From the NCBI RefSeq assembly GCF_015690355.1, contig NZ_JADPRT010000007.1, positions 1 to 64,000 of the forward strand: a stretch of 64,000 nt of DNA, read 5' to 3'. Both the position numbers and the translations under genes were made by a program. The notes beneath the pieces are model-generated. The model did no database searches, was not told where the DNA came from, and worked only from the letters and a program-made list of their open reading frames with translations. This stretch comes from Streptacidiphilus fuscans. Lineage in GTDB: Bacteria; Actinomycetota; Actinomycetes; Streptomycetales; Streptomycetaceae. Below are positions 41,593 to 50,422 of this stretch, one piece after another. Position 1 is the stretch's first letter; the number at the start of each line of letters is the position of its first letter.

Positions 41593-41703
41593 CCTCAGGG
41601 GCGCGGGGAACTGCGCTAGCAGCCACCCCGTGCGGATGGCCCTGTGCGTTCGGCGACTCACCTCTCGCGGTGGCTTGTCGCGCAGAGCCCCGCGCCCCTG
41701 AGG
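41593..41703. repeat. Long imperfect inverted repeat of streptomycete dispersed-repeat type
   Basis: CCTCAGGGGCGCGGGG at 41593-41608 is perfectly complementary to CCCCGCGCCCCTGAGG at 41688-41703. The stem continues through CTGCGC/GCGCAG and AGCCACC/GGTGGCT with small mismatches. The GGGGCGCGGGGAACTGCGC core is a sequence commonly scattered between Streptomyces genes. The element fills most of the gap between the kleisin-like and winged-helix genes. Confidence 0.8.
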
Positions 41704-41727
41704 AGCTGCCCCCTGACCGAAACTGCA

Positions 41728-43239
41728 TCAGCTCGCCTCCGCACGGTCAGCCGCCATGCCCACGGCGTCCAGCAGCGCGCTGCCGACGATCAGGTCGGCC
41801 CCGCCGAACTCCTCGTCCTGCAGGCGGGTGCCGTCGTCGACGGCGAAGAGCAGCCGCTCCTCGCCCTGGCGGTACGCCGTGCCGACGGACGGGCTCGCCG
41901 CGTGGACGGCCAGGAGGGTGACCAGGTACGGGAGTTCGGGGTCAGCCCGGCGCGCCTCGGCCAGCAGGCCGGACAGGCGGCGGGGGGCGTCCGGAGGGAG
42001 GTCGAGCAGGGCGAGGGCATGTTCCAACTGCGCGTCGGAGAAACGGCTGTCGTCCGGCGTGGAGATCAGGTCCGGCTCCGGGAGCTCCGCTCCCAGGTGC
42101 TCGCGCTCGACCGGCGGGGTCAGCAGCACGTCGACCAGGTCGGTGAGGCGCACCGCGCCGGGCGTGCGCAGCCCCATCCCCTTGCGGAAGAACGCCGTCG
42201 TGACCGCCGAGGCCTGGTCCAGCGGCAGCGGCAGCACCGGGGCGAGCAGCTGGCCGTAGAGGTCGAGGCCGCTGCGCACGGTGGGCGTGGCGAAGGCCTG
42301 GCGGTCCTGCTCGGCGCGGAAGAGCGGGCCGGCCTCCAGCAGGCGCGTCTGCAACTGGGTGTGCCTGCGGATGCAGTCCTTGACGATGTCGACCAGCTCG
42401 GCCGCGCGCCGCTTGTGCTCGGCGCTTTTGGGATCCGCAGCCTCCGCCTCGTCGCGCGCCCGGCGGATGTTGGTGAGGATCGCGTTCTCGTGGCGGTAGC
42501 GGTCGGCGATGTGCTCCAGCGCCTCGGCGATGAGGTCGGGAACCGTCTCCATCCAGTCGACCGCGCGCACGTTGCGGCGGGTCGCCTCCAGCGCGCGACG
42601 CAGCAACTCGCTGTACTGGACCGTGCGGTAGCGGGCCTGCTCGGCGGCGAGCTGCGCGTCGGCCAGGCGCCCGCGCCGGATCAACACCTCCAGCTTGACC
42701 TCGGCGGCGATCTGCGCGGAGGTGACGTCGGTGTCCAGCGCGCCGACCAGGACGTTGACGGCCTCGTCGGTGGTTCGGAGGTAGACCCCGCCGTCGGCGC
42801 CAGGGACCTCCTCGATCAGCTTGAAGTCGTAGTCCCGGCGGACGTACGAGCCGTCGGACGCGAAGGTGCCGTAGACGGCACGGAAGCCGCGGTCGACGCT
42901 GCCGACATTGATCAGCGACTCCAACACCCACTTGGCGACCCGCTCGTGCTCCCGCCAGGGGCGCTCGGGCGCCTGCGCGGCGACGCGCGGGTGGAGCCGG
43001 GCCAGAACCTCGTCCCGATCGGCGCCGGTGTCGAAGTCCATGTGCAGGGTGACCAGGTCGATCGCGGAGAGCGCGACCTCGGCCATGCCGTAGACCGCGT
43101 ATTCGCCGGCCAGGTTGGCCTTGCGGCTGTCGAGGTCGTGCAGCGGCGCGGTGCACGCCAGTGCGCGCAGCCGACGGGCGAGGCCCTCGTCGGCCGCCGG
43201 GCCCGGCGCGGGGCGTGCTGCTTCGGCGGTGGTGCTCAC
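41728..43239 (-). CDS. MukF/JetA-like kleisin subunit (candidate)
   Basis: A 503-residue protein. The N-terminal half is helical and winged-helix-like. A middle segment reads LRTTDEAVNVLVGAL, then VTSAQIAAEVKLEVLIRRGRLADAQLAAEQARYRTVQY, a pattern reminiscent of MukF and Wadjet JetA proteins. The C-terminal part holds more helices and a terminal domain. Start GTG 43239 has only a weak binding site. It is the first of the three condensin-like genes on this strand. Kleisin identity is inferred and should be tested by profile search. Confidence 0.5.
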   Translation of the reverse strand: MSTTAEAARPAPGPAADEGLARRLRALACTAPLHDLDSRKANLAGEYAVYGMAEVALSAIDLVTLHMDFDTGADRDEVLARLHPRVAAQAPERPWREHERVAKWVLESLINVGSVDRGFRAVYGTFASDGSYVRRDYDFKLIEEVPGADGGVYLRTTDEAVNVLVGALDTDVTSAQIAAEVKLEVLIRRGRLADAQLAAEQARYRTVQYSELLRRALEATRRNVRAVDWMETVPDLIAEALEHIADRYRHENAILTNIRRARDEAEAADPKSAEHKRRAAELVDIVKDCIRRHTQLQTRLLEAGPLFRAEQDRQAFATPTVRSGLDLYGQLLAPVLPLPLDQASAVTTAFFRKGMGLRTPGAVRLTDLVDVLLTPPVEREHLGAELPEPDLISTPDDSRFSDAQLEHALALLDLPPDAPRRLSGLLAEARRADPELPYLVTLLAVHAASPSVGTAYRQGEERLLFAVDDGTRLQDEEFGGADLIVGSALLDAVGMAADRAEAS

Positions 43240-43368
43240 GGGGGCCTAGCGTAGAGGCTCGGACGGACAACGTCCCAAACGGCACGGATCATCCCGGTCT
43301 GTTCCGCACACCGCTCAGCGCGCCGCTCCTCGTGCAGGCCCCCGCAGCCGGACTGTCGTGCGGAGTTC

Positions 43369-44148
43369 CTAGTCTCCCGTGGCCGAGGCGGTGGCCAGTT
43401 CCGAGTCGGCGGTGACGGCCGCAGCCGTCTGCGCCTGCCCCAGGGCGAGCCAGCCGAGGCCGGCGAGTGTGCCACCGATCAACGGGAAGACGATGAAGAC
43501 CCAGAGCTGGCTCAGCGCCCAACCGTGTTGGAAGATCGCGGTGGCCAGCGAACGGGCCGGGTTCACCGAGGTGTTGCTGACCGGAATGGTCACCAGGTGC
43601 ACCAGCGTGAGCCCGACGCCCGCGATCAGTCCGCCCATCGGCACCGGGAAGCCCTTGGCCGTGGTGCCGAGCACGACGAGCGCGAAGACCGCGGTCGCGA
43701 CGACCTCGGCCAGGATGACCGCGCCGAGGTTGAAGTGGTCCGGCGAGTGGGCGCCGTAGCCGTTGGAGGCGAAACCGGCCTCGCTGACGGAGACGATGGT
43801 CGGCCTGCCGTCCGCGCCCACCGCCGTGAAGCCGGGGCGGCCCTGCGCCACGGACCAGATCAGCAGAGCGCCGAAGAGACCGCCGAAGACCTGACCGCCG
43901 ACGTAGTACGGCACCAGTCGCCCGGGCGTCTTGCGAACCACAGCCATCGCCGCCGTGACCGCCGGATTGATGTGGCAACCGGAGATCGGCCCGATCAGGT
44001 ACGCGGCGACCGCCAGGCTGATGCCGAAGGCGAGGGCCACGCCGAGCACCCCGGCCCGGTCGGCGTCGAACACGGCGGTTCCCACACCGCCGATGATCAG
44101 AATCGCCGTACCGAGAGCCTCGGCGAGGAAGATGCGTGTGCTTCCCAT
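43369..44148 (-). CDS. Aquaporin/MIP-family channel
   Basis: A 259-residue six-helix channel with both pore motifs intact: NPA at residues 61-63 (HINPAVTAAM) and NPAR at 196-199 (SVNPARSLA). The His-less, Phe/Ile-rich helices and this second motif fit AqpZ-like water channels rather than glycerol facilitators. ATG 44148 is preceded by AGGAGG. It is separate from the glpF gene of the glycerol operon. Confidence 0.92.
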   Translation of the reverse strand: MGSTRIFLAEALGTAILIIGGVGTAVFDADRAGVLGVALAFGISLAVAAYLIGPISGCHINPAVTAAMAVVRKTPGRLVPYYVGGQVFGGLFGALLIWSVAQGRPGFTAVGADGRPTIVSVSEAGFASNGYGAHSPDHFNLGAVILAEVVATAVFALVVLGTTAKGFPVPMGGLIAGVGLTLVHLVTIPVSNTSVNPARSLATAIFQHGWALSQLWVFIVFPLIGGTLAGLGWLALGQAQTAAAVTADSELATASATGD

Positions 44149-44436
44149 CGGGTGCCTCCTTGCGGGAATGCCTTCGGGAAAGGTCTGGGAGCTGGGGCCG
44201 CGCGTGGGACGCGGCACACCTCCGGAGCGTAGATCGACTGTTCGCACACGGCTGTTCGAGATCGTCCGCGCGGGTGATCTTTGCCGGGCGCACCCGCCTC
44301 ATCCGGCAGACCGGCGCGACAGAGGGGATGATGACGCCGGTCCACGGGCGTGCACCGCATCGATGCCTCTCCGCCGGGTCTCTCTGTCGACATGTCACCG
44401 GAGCGACATACGATCGCCGCAGGAGGTGCGCTGATC

Positions 44437-45201
44437 ATGGATCTCAACGCCGATCTGGGCGAGGGCTTCGGCCGCTGGACGCTGACCGACGACGAGGCGC
44501 TGCTGCAGGTGGTGACCAGTGCCAACGTCGCCTGCGGGTTCCATGCGGGCGACCCGACCACCATGCGCCGGGTCTGCGAGCAGGCCGCCGAGAGGGGCGT
44601 GCGGATCGGCGCGCAGGTCTCCTACCGGGACCTGGCGGGCTTCGGACGGCGTGCGATGGACGTGCCGAGAGCCGAGCTGGCGGACGAACTGCTGTACCAG
44701 ATCGGCGCGTTGGAGGTCTTCGCGCGGCAGGCCGGAGCAGCGGGCGTCGCCTACGTCAAGCCGCACGGCGCGCTCTACAACCGCGCCGTGCGCGACGTGG
44801 CGCAGGCGGGCGCGGTGGTCGACGCGGTCACCGGCTTCGCCCGGGCCTTCGCGCGTGAGCTGCCGGTCCTGGGCCTGCCCGGATCGGCACTGCTCCACGC
44901 CGCCGCCGAGGCGGGCCTGCCGACGGTGGCCGAGGCCTTCGCCGACCGCGCGTACACGCCCGAGGGCACGCTCGTGCCGCGCGGCGAGCCCGGCGCGGTA
45001 CTGCACGGGGAGGACGCCGTGGTCGCCCAGGCGGTCTCGATCGCCTCGGGCGGAGAGGTCGTCGCACTGGACGGGACGCGGGTGTCAGTGGCGGCTGCTT
45101 CACTGTGCCTGCACGGTGACACCCCGGGCGCGGCGGCGCTCGCGGTGCGGGTCCGTGCGGCGCTGGAGGCTGCGGGCGTGGCGATCGGGGCCTTCGCCTG
45201 A
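44437..45201 (+). CDS. pxpA: 5-oxoprolinase subunit A (LamB/YcsF family)
   Basis: With PxpB and PxpC it forms ATP-dependent 5-oxoprolinase, opening pyroglutamate to glutamate. The 254-residue product begins MDLNADLGEGFGRW and has the conserved ANVACGFHAGDP and YVKPHGALYN motifs with the catalytic-type histidines. ATG 44437 is ten bases after AGGAGG. It is followed 65 bases later by the pxpB-pxpC fusion, the usual gene order. Confidence 0.93.
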   Translation: MDLNADLGEGFGRWTLTDDEALLQVVTSANVACGFHAGDPTTMRRVCEQAAERGVRIGAQVSYRDLAGFGRRAMDVPRAELADELLYQIGALEVFARQAGAAGVAYVKPHGALYNRAVRDVAQAGAVVDAVTGFARAFARELPVLGLPGSALLHAAAEAGLPTVAEAFADRAYTPEGTLVPRGEPGAVLHGEDAVVAQAVSIASGGEVVALDGTRVSVAAASLCLHGDTPGAAALAVRVRAALEAAGVAIGAFA

Positions 45202-45266
45202 GCTCGGTGCCGGCGAACGGGTGGAGTGGCCGAGAGGCGGGGTGACGGAGTGACCGGGGCCAGGAC

Positions 45267-46922
45267 ATGGGGGACGGAGCGCGGAGGATGGCGGTGACGG
45301 TCCGCCCGATGGGTCTGCGGGCGCTGCTGGCCGAGGTGGATTCGGACGAGCACGTCGCGGCGCTGCTGGCGGATCTGACGGAACATCGGCAGGCCGGCGG
45401 CCTGGACGCCGGGGCCGAGTTGGTCCCGGCGGCGCGGACCGTGCTGGTCGACGGGTTGGCAGACGCGGGGCAGGTGCGCACGCTGGCACGGTGGCTGGGT
45501 GGCTGGCAGCCGCACGCGCTGCCGGTCGGCGAGGGCCCCCTGGTGGAGATCCCGACGGTCTACGACGGCGAGGATCTGGCCGACGTCGCCGCGCTGTGGG
45601 ACGTGTCTGTCGAGGAGGCGGCGCGCCTGCACGCGGCGTGCGAGTTCCGGGTGGCCTTCTGCGGGTTCGCACCGGGGTTCGCGTATCTGACCGGGCTGCC
45701 GGAACGCCTGGCGGTGCCCCGCCGGGCCACACCGAGGACGCGGGTGCCGGCGGGTTCGGTGGCCCTGGGCGGCGCGTACACGGGGGTGTACCCGGGGCCT
45801 TCGCCGGGCGGTTGGCAGTTGATCGGGCGGACGTCGCTGCCGCTCTGGGATCCGTCGCGTGATCCGGCCGCGCTGCTGGCCCCGGGGACGCGCGTGGGGT
45901 TCAGGCCGGTTCGGGCGGGCTCGGCGGCGGCCGGGCCCGCGCCTGGGCCTGCGGTGGGCGCGGTGGGCGCGGTGCCCGCAGCGACCGGCCAGAGCGCGGC
46001 GCGCGCCGTCACCGTCGTGCGGCCGGGGCCGTTGGCGACGGTGCAGGACGAGGGCCGCTCGGGGGTGGCCGCGCTCGGTGTGCCGCACGCGGGGGCGCTG
46101 GACCGACCCGCGGCGGCGCGGGCCAACGCGCTGGTGGGCAACCCTCCGGGCGCGGCGGTGGTCGAGGCGACCCTGGGCGGGATCGCCTTGCGCGCCGAGA
46201 CGGACGCCTGGGTCGCGGTCACGGGCGCGCCCGCGCCGGTCCGGGTCGGCGGCCGGACGGCGGCGTGGGGCGCGGCGGTCCGGGCCCGCGCCGGGGAACT
46301 GGTCGAGGTCGGCACGGTGACGGCCGGATTGCGGTGCTACGTGGCGGTGGACGGCGGCTTCGCCGTCGCTCCGGTGCTGGGCAGCCGGTCCACGGACCTG
46401 CTGTCCGGGCTCGGCCCGGAGCCGCTTGTCGCCGGTGCGGTCCTGCCGCTCGGCCAGGTCGGCCCGGCCGTCCCGACCGGGAACGAGGACGCGCTCGGGC
46501 CGCCCTGCGTCGACTGGCTGCCGCTCTCCGCGCCCTCCGACCGGGACGAGGTGGTGCTGCGGCTCGCGCCGGGCCCGCGTCAGGACTGGTTCGACGCCGA
46601 GGCGCTACGCGCGCTTGCCCGTGGCCGGTACCGGGTCTCGCCGCAGAGCAATCGCGTCGGGCTGCGGCTGACGGACGGGCCCGCCCTGGTCCGGCGCGCC
46701 GGGCTTGGACACGGTCAGGCCGAGCTGCCGAGCGAGGGCATGGTGCTGGGCGCGGTGCAGGTGCCGCCGGACGGGATGCCGGTGGTCTTCCTCGCCGACC
46801 ACCCGACCACGGGCGGCTATCCGGTGATCGGCGTGGTCCCGGAGGCCGATCTGGCCGCCGCTGCCCAGGCCGTGCCGGGCACGCCGGTGCGCTTCGTTCC
46901 GGTCTCCGGCCCGCTGCGCTGA
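45267..46922 (+). CDS. 5-oxoprolinase subunits B and C, fused
   Basis: A 551-residue fusion. Residues to about 215 match PxpB (EFRVAFCGFAPGFAYLTGLP, then RTRVPAGSVALGGAYTGVYP). After a Gly/Ala/Pro linker, residues from about 245 match PxpC (VVRPGPLATVQDEGRSG; RVSPQSNRVGLRL; PSEGMVLGAVQVPPDGMP). The fusion is common in actinobacteria. Start choice is uncertain: ATG 45267 has a weak CAGGAC site, while ATG 45288 directly abuts GGAGG. It acts with pxpA upstream in glutathione/peptide-derived pyroglutamate recycling. Confidence 0.9.
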   Translation: MGDGARRMAVTVRPMGLRALLAEVDSDEHVAALLADLTEHRQAGGLDAGAELVPAARTVLVDGLADAGQVRTLARWLGGWQPHALPVGEGPLVEIPTVYDGEDLADVAALWDVSVEEAARLHAACEFRVAFCGFAPGFAYLTGLPERLAVPRRATPRTRVPAGSVALGGAYTGVYPGPSPGGWQLIGRTSLPLWDPSRDPAALLAPGTRVGFRPVRAGSAAAGPAPGPAVGAVGAVPAATGQSAARAVTVVRPGPLATVQDEGRSGVAALGVPHAGALDRPAAARANALVGNPPGAAVVEATLGGIALRAETDAWVAVTGAPAPVRVGGRTAAWGAAVRARAGELVEVGTVTAGLRCYVAVDGGFAVAPVLGSRSTDLLSGLGPEPLVAGAVLPLGQVGPAVPTGNEDALGPPCVDWLPLSAPSDRDEVVLRLAPGPRQDWFDAEALRALARGRYRVSPQSNRVGLRLTDGPALVRRAGLGHGQAELPSEGMVLGAVQVPPDGMPVVFLADHPTTGGYPVIGVVPEADLAAAAQAVPGTPVRFVPVSGPLR

Positions 46923-47068
46923 GGGCTTCCGGCGCGCGGCAGGATACGCGCGCTCACTCGTTCGTGGGTTCGATTTGTGTTGCGCGGGACATCGGGCCAC
47001 AAGAGGTCCAGACTGCAACCGTCCGAAGAATTCAGCCTCGGCAAACCCTTCACTCTCTGCCCTTCAGT

Positions 47069-47098
47069 TTCTCTGTTCTTCTCTGTTCTTCCCTGTTC
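47069..47098 (+). repeat. Three 10-bp repeats just upstream of the beta-propeller gene
   Basis: TTCTCTGTTC occurs at 47069-47078 and 47079-47088, and TTCCCTGTTC at 47089-47098, ending 13 bases before the start codon and adjoining its binding site GGAGG. An exact helical-turn period suggests a regulatory array. Confidence 0.7.
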
Positions 47099-47111
47099 GG
47101 AGGTGGTCGGC

Positions 47112-48218
47112 ATGGTTGGCGGTACGGCCGGAACGATGCTCGCGGTGGGCACGGCGAAGGGCCTCTTCCTGGCCCGGAGCAAGGACCGGCGGTCGTGGGA
47201 GTGGACGGGCCCCCACTTCCTGATGGAGGGCGTCTACTCGGTGGCTTTCGATCTCCGCGGCGAGACCCCGCGGATCCTGGTCGGCGCCGACTCAAGCCAC
47301 TGGGGCCCGTCGGTCTTCACCTCCGACGACTTCGGCGCCACCTGGCAGGAGCCGGCCAAGCCGGCCATCAGATTCCCCGAGAGCACGGAGGCCTCGCTGG
47401 TCCGGGCCTGGCAGCTGCAGCCCGCCGGGGCGGACGAGCCGGGTGTCGTCTACGCGGGCACGGAGCCCGCCGCACTGTTCCGCTCCGAGGACGGCGGCAC
47501 GTCGTTCTCGCTGGTCGAGGCCCTGTGGCAGCATCCGCAGCGGGAGCAGTGGGGTGCGGGTTTCGGCGGCCAGGGCCTGCACACGATCATCCTCGACCCG
47601 CGCGACCCGGCCCGGTTGACCATCGCCGTCTCCTCCGGCGGCGTCTACCGCTCCGCCGACGCGGGCGCGAGCTGGGAGCCCTCGAACACCGGGATCGAGG
47701 CGCGTTTCTTCCCCGAGGAGAACCGCCTGCCCGAGTTCGGCCAATGCGTGCACAAGATCTCGACGGACGCCGTCGACCCCGACCGGCTCTATCTGCAGAA
47801 CCACGGCGGCGTCTACCGGAGCGACGACGGCGGCGCGCTCTGGAAGCGTATCGACGCCGGCCTCCCCGCCGACTTCGGCTTCCCCGTGGTCGCCCACCCG
47901 CACAGGGGCGACACTGCCTACGTGTTCCCGCTGGTGGCGGACTACGAGCGGCTCGCCCCCGAGCACCGCTGCCGGATCTACCGGACCGACGACGCGGGCG
48001 AGACCTGGCAGGCGCTGGAGAAGGGCCTGCCGCAGGGCGAGCACTTCGGCATCGTGCTGCGCGACGCGCTCACCACCGACCAGGGCGAACCCGCCGGGAT
48101 CTACTTCGGCAACAAGAACGGCGAGGTGTACGGCAGCGCCGACGAGGGCGAGACCTGGGCGCTGCTCCACGAGCATCTGCCCACCGTGCTCTGCGTCCGC
48201 GCGGCCACGTTGGGCTGA
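47112..48218 (+). CDS. Asp-box (BNR/sialidase-like) beta-propeller protein
   Basis: A 368-residue protein with six Asp-box repeats of the type S-x-D-x-G-x-[ST]-W: SDDFGATW, SEDGGTSF, SADAGASW, SDDGGALW, TDDAGETW and SADEGETW. These occur in sialidases and in YCF48-like propellers, so catalysis is not implied. No signal peptide is seen, so it is probably intracellular. ATG 47112 is eight bases after GGAGG. The last 118 bases are also coding on the minus strand for the SGNH protein's tail. Confidence 0.87.
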   Translation: MVGGTAGTMLAVGTAKGLFLARSKDRRSWEWTGPHFLMEGVYSVAFDLRGETPRILVGADSSHWGPSVFTSDDFGATWQEPAKPAIRFPESTEASLVRAWQLQPAGADEPGVVYAGTEPAALFRSEDGGTSFSLVEALWQHPQREQWGAGFGGQGLHTIILDPRDPARLTIAVSSGGVYRSADAGASWEPSNTGIEARFFPEENRLPEFGQCVHKISTDAVDPDRLYLQNHGGVYRSDDGGALWKRIDAGLPADFGFPVVAHPHRGDTAYVFPLVADYERLAPEHRCRIYRTDDAGETWQALEKGLPQGEHFGIVLRDALTTDQGEPAGIYFGNKNGEVYGSADEGETWALLHEHLPTVLCVRAATLG

Positions 48219-49180
48219 CCAGCCACCGGCTGCACAGCAACGGGCTGAACCGGGCTGGCCTGGACAGGACCTGGCTGTAGAGGGCCGGTCCGAACAGGGC
48301 CTGGGTGAACAGCCGCAAGCTGACGCTGCGTCGGGTACGGAACCGGGCACGGCAGGGCGCGCAGCGCTGCGGCGGTCTGCTCGGCGGCCTCGTGGTCGAG
48401 CAGGTCGCCGCCGCGGGTGTCGCGGCGCTCCGCCGCGGCGAGCCGGAGCAGGTCCGGGAGCAGGTCGGTGCAGCGGTCGAACACCCAACGGGTGCCCTTG
48501 GTCGCCATCCAGAGGATCTGGGCGATCCGGCTCGGGGCGATGCCGTCCGTGTCGAGGTCGGGAGCGGGCCCGACCGGCACGCCGCGCTCCGCGAGTTCGT
48601 GGTGGAACGCGCGGGCCAGGGCCCGGTGCCCGCTCTCGCTCGGGTGCAGCCGGTCCACGGACCACATGGCCGGGTCGTGGATCCAGTCGTGGTCGGCCAG
48701 GTGCACGTGGACGGCCTCGTAGCGGTCCGAGAGCGCGTGGACGACGGTGTTGACGCTCGCCATCCGCCGGCCGAGCGGCCGGGCGAGCGCGGTGGGCAGC
48801 CCCAGCATGCGTCCGGGGTCGGGCAGGCATGCGGTCAGCAGCACCGTCCCGTCCTCGACCAGGCTGCCGAAGGCGGTGTCGAGGTGCCGGGCGACGGCGT
48901 GGATGTCATAGGTCGCCCGTAGCGTGTCGTTCACGCCGACCAGCACGGCTGCGACGTGCGGCCGTCGAGCCCTGGCCTCGGGGAGCTGACGGCGCAGCAC
49001 ATCGGCGGTCTGGGCGCCGCTGGTGGCGTGGTTGACGAAGGCGACGCCGTCGTGGCCCTCCGGCTCGACGGAGAGGCTGTCGGCCAGCAGTGCCGCCCAG
49101 CCACGCCAGCCGCCGGGCACGGGATCGCCGAGCCCCTCGGTGAGGGAGTCGCCGAGCGCGGAGATACGAAGTTGGGTCAT
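48101..49180 (-). CDS. SGNH-family esterase/lipase
   Basis: A 359-residue protein. Block I is GDSLTEG with the catalytic serine near residue 12, block III is VGVNDT with Asn, and the Asp-His pair is in DRLHPSESGH. The conserved domain ends near residue 260. The last 100 residues form a Pro/Val/Gln-rich tail (HPGPVRTGPLQPGPVQ) that is antisense to the neighbouring propeller gene, suggesting stop-codon loss or a frameshift extension. ATG 49180 overlaps the upstream glycosyltransferase stop by four bases. Confidence 0.83.
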   Translation of the reverse strand: MTQLRISALGDSLTEGLGDPVPGGWRGWAALLADSLSVEPEGHDGVAFVNHATSGAQTADVLRRQLPEARARRPHVAAVLVGVNDTLRATYDIHAVARHLDTAFGSLVEDGTVLLTACLPDPGRMLGLPTALARPLGRRMASVNTVVHALSDRYEAVHVHLADHDWIHDPAMWSVDRLHPSESGHRALARAFHHELAERGVPVGPAPDLDTDGIAPSRIAQILWMATKGTRWVFDRCTDLLPDLLRLAAAERRDTRGGDLLDHEAAEQTAAALRALPCPVPYPTQRQLAAVHPGPVRTGPLQPGPVQASPVQPVAVQPVAGQPNVAARTQSTVGRCSWSSAQVSPSSALPYTSPFLLPK

Positions 49181-50412
49181 CGCGGGGCTCCTTCCGGAGG
49201 TGCGCAGGGTTGGGCTGCGAGTGGTGGGACGAGTTGGGCCGCGGCGGGCGCGGCCATCGCAACCAGGTTCGTGGGCGCCGGTGCAGGCGCGCTGGAGGGT
49301 GCCTCGTGAGCTGCGAGGAAGGCGTCGACCGCCGTCGCCCAGCCGAACTGCTCGGCCCGGGCTCGGGCGGCGCCCCGGCGTCGGGACTCCGGTCGGTCCA
49401 GGAGCTGCTGGACGGCGTCGGCGAAGGCCTCGCCGGTGTCGGCCGCCGGGAGGCCCGCCGGGCCGAGGATGGGGGGCAGGGCGGAGGAGGCGCTGGCCAC
49501 GACCGGAGTGCCCGAGGCCAGGGCTTCGAGGGCGGCGAGTCCGAAGGTCTCGACCGGCCCCGGAGCGAGGGCGACGTCGGCGGTGGCGAGGACGGCGGAA
49601 AGGCGTTCGGCGGAGGCGACATGACCGAGCAGGCGGGCCGGCAGTCCGTCCCGTTCGACGCGGGCGGCCATACGGGCCCGCAGCGGGCCGTCACCCGCCA
49701 CCACCAGGCGGGCGGGCACGCCGCGTCGACGCAGCTCGACCAGGGCGTCCAACGCCCGCTCGGGGCGCTTCTCGGTGGAGAGGCGGGAGCAGAGGACGAG
49801 CAGGATCTCCTCGGGCCGCGCCAGTTCCGCGCGCAACGCCTGGTCGTAACAGTCGGGGTGACGAGTGGTCAGATCGACGCCGAGCGGAGCCAGAACGAGG
49901 TTGGACGTGCCGATGCGACGGAACTCGGCGGCCGCCCAGTCGGTGGTGCAGATGATCCGGGTATAGGCGTGGGCGCTGCCTGCGTTGAGCCGGTCGGCGG
50001 CCCGGCTCGCCAGCGGGCCCGGCAGACCCCAGACCCGCAGCACGCCGTCGAGGCTCTCGTGGGAGACCATCGCGGACGGGACACCGTGGTCACGTGCCCA
50101 ACGGCCGGTCCAGCGCAGTGTGGTCCGGTCGGAGACCTCCAGCCGATCCGGCCGGAGCCGGGTCAGGAGGTCCGCCACCCGGGCGCGGTCCCGCAGCACG
50201 CGGTAGCCGCCCATACCGGGGACGAGCGGGCCGGGCAGCGTGATCACCCGGCCCTGCTCGGTCTCCTGGTCGGACGCCTCCGGGCCGGGGACGACCAGGA
50301 CGGGTCGGTGTCCGGCCGCCAGAAAGCCCTCCCCCAGGCGGCGCAGCGCGGTGCGCAGGCCGCCCGAGGTCGGGGTGACGAAGTTGGCGACGCGGACGAT
50401 ACGGAGTCCCAT
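49177..50412 (-). CDS. GT4-type glycosyltransferase
   Basis: A 411-residue GT-B protein. Features are the N-terminal MGLRIVRVANFVTPTSGGLRTALRRLG, the donor-domain VLCSRLSTEKRPERAL with the sugar-nucleotide Lys, and the E-x7-E motif PVETFGLAALEALASG. The donor and acceptor are not known. The C-terminus ends in a Pro/Ala-rich tail. ATG 50412 follows GGAG at eight bases. It forms an overlapping operon with the SGNH hydrolase and is ten bases downstream of a second glycosyltransferase. Confidence 0.9.
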   Translation of the reverse strand: MGLRIVRVANFVTPTSGGLRTALRRLGEGFLAAGHRPVLVVPGPEASDQETEQGRVITLPGPLVPGMGGYRVLRDRARVADLLTRLRPDRLEVSDRTTLRWTGRWARDHGVPSAMVSHESLDGVLRVWGLPGPLASRAADRLNAGSAHAYTRIICTTDWAAAEFRRIGTSNLVLAPLGVDLTTRHPDCYDQALRAELARPEEILLVLCSRLSTEKRPERALDALVELRRRGVPARLVVAGDGPLRARMAARVERDGLPARLLGHVASAERLSAVLATADVALAPGPVETFGLAALEALASGTPVVASASSALPPILGPAGLPAADTGEAFADAVQQLLDRPESRRRGAARARAEQFGWATAVDAFLAAHEAPSSAPAPAPTNLVAMAAPAAAQLVPPLAAQPCAPPEGAPR

Positions 50413-50422
50413 GGCCCCGCTC

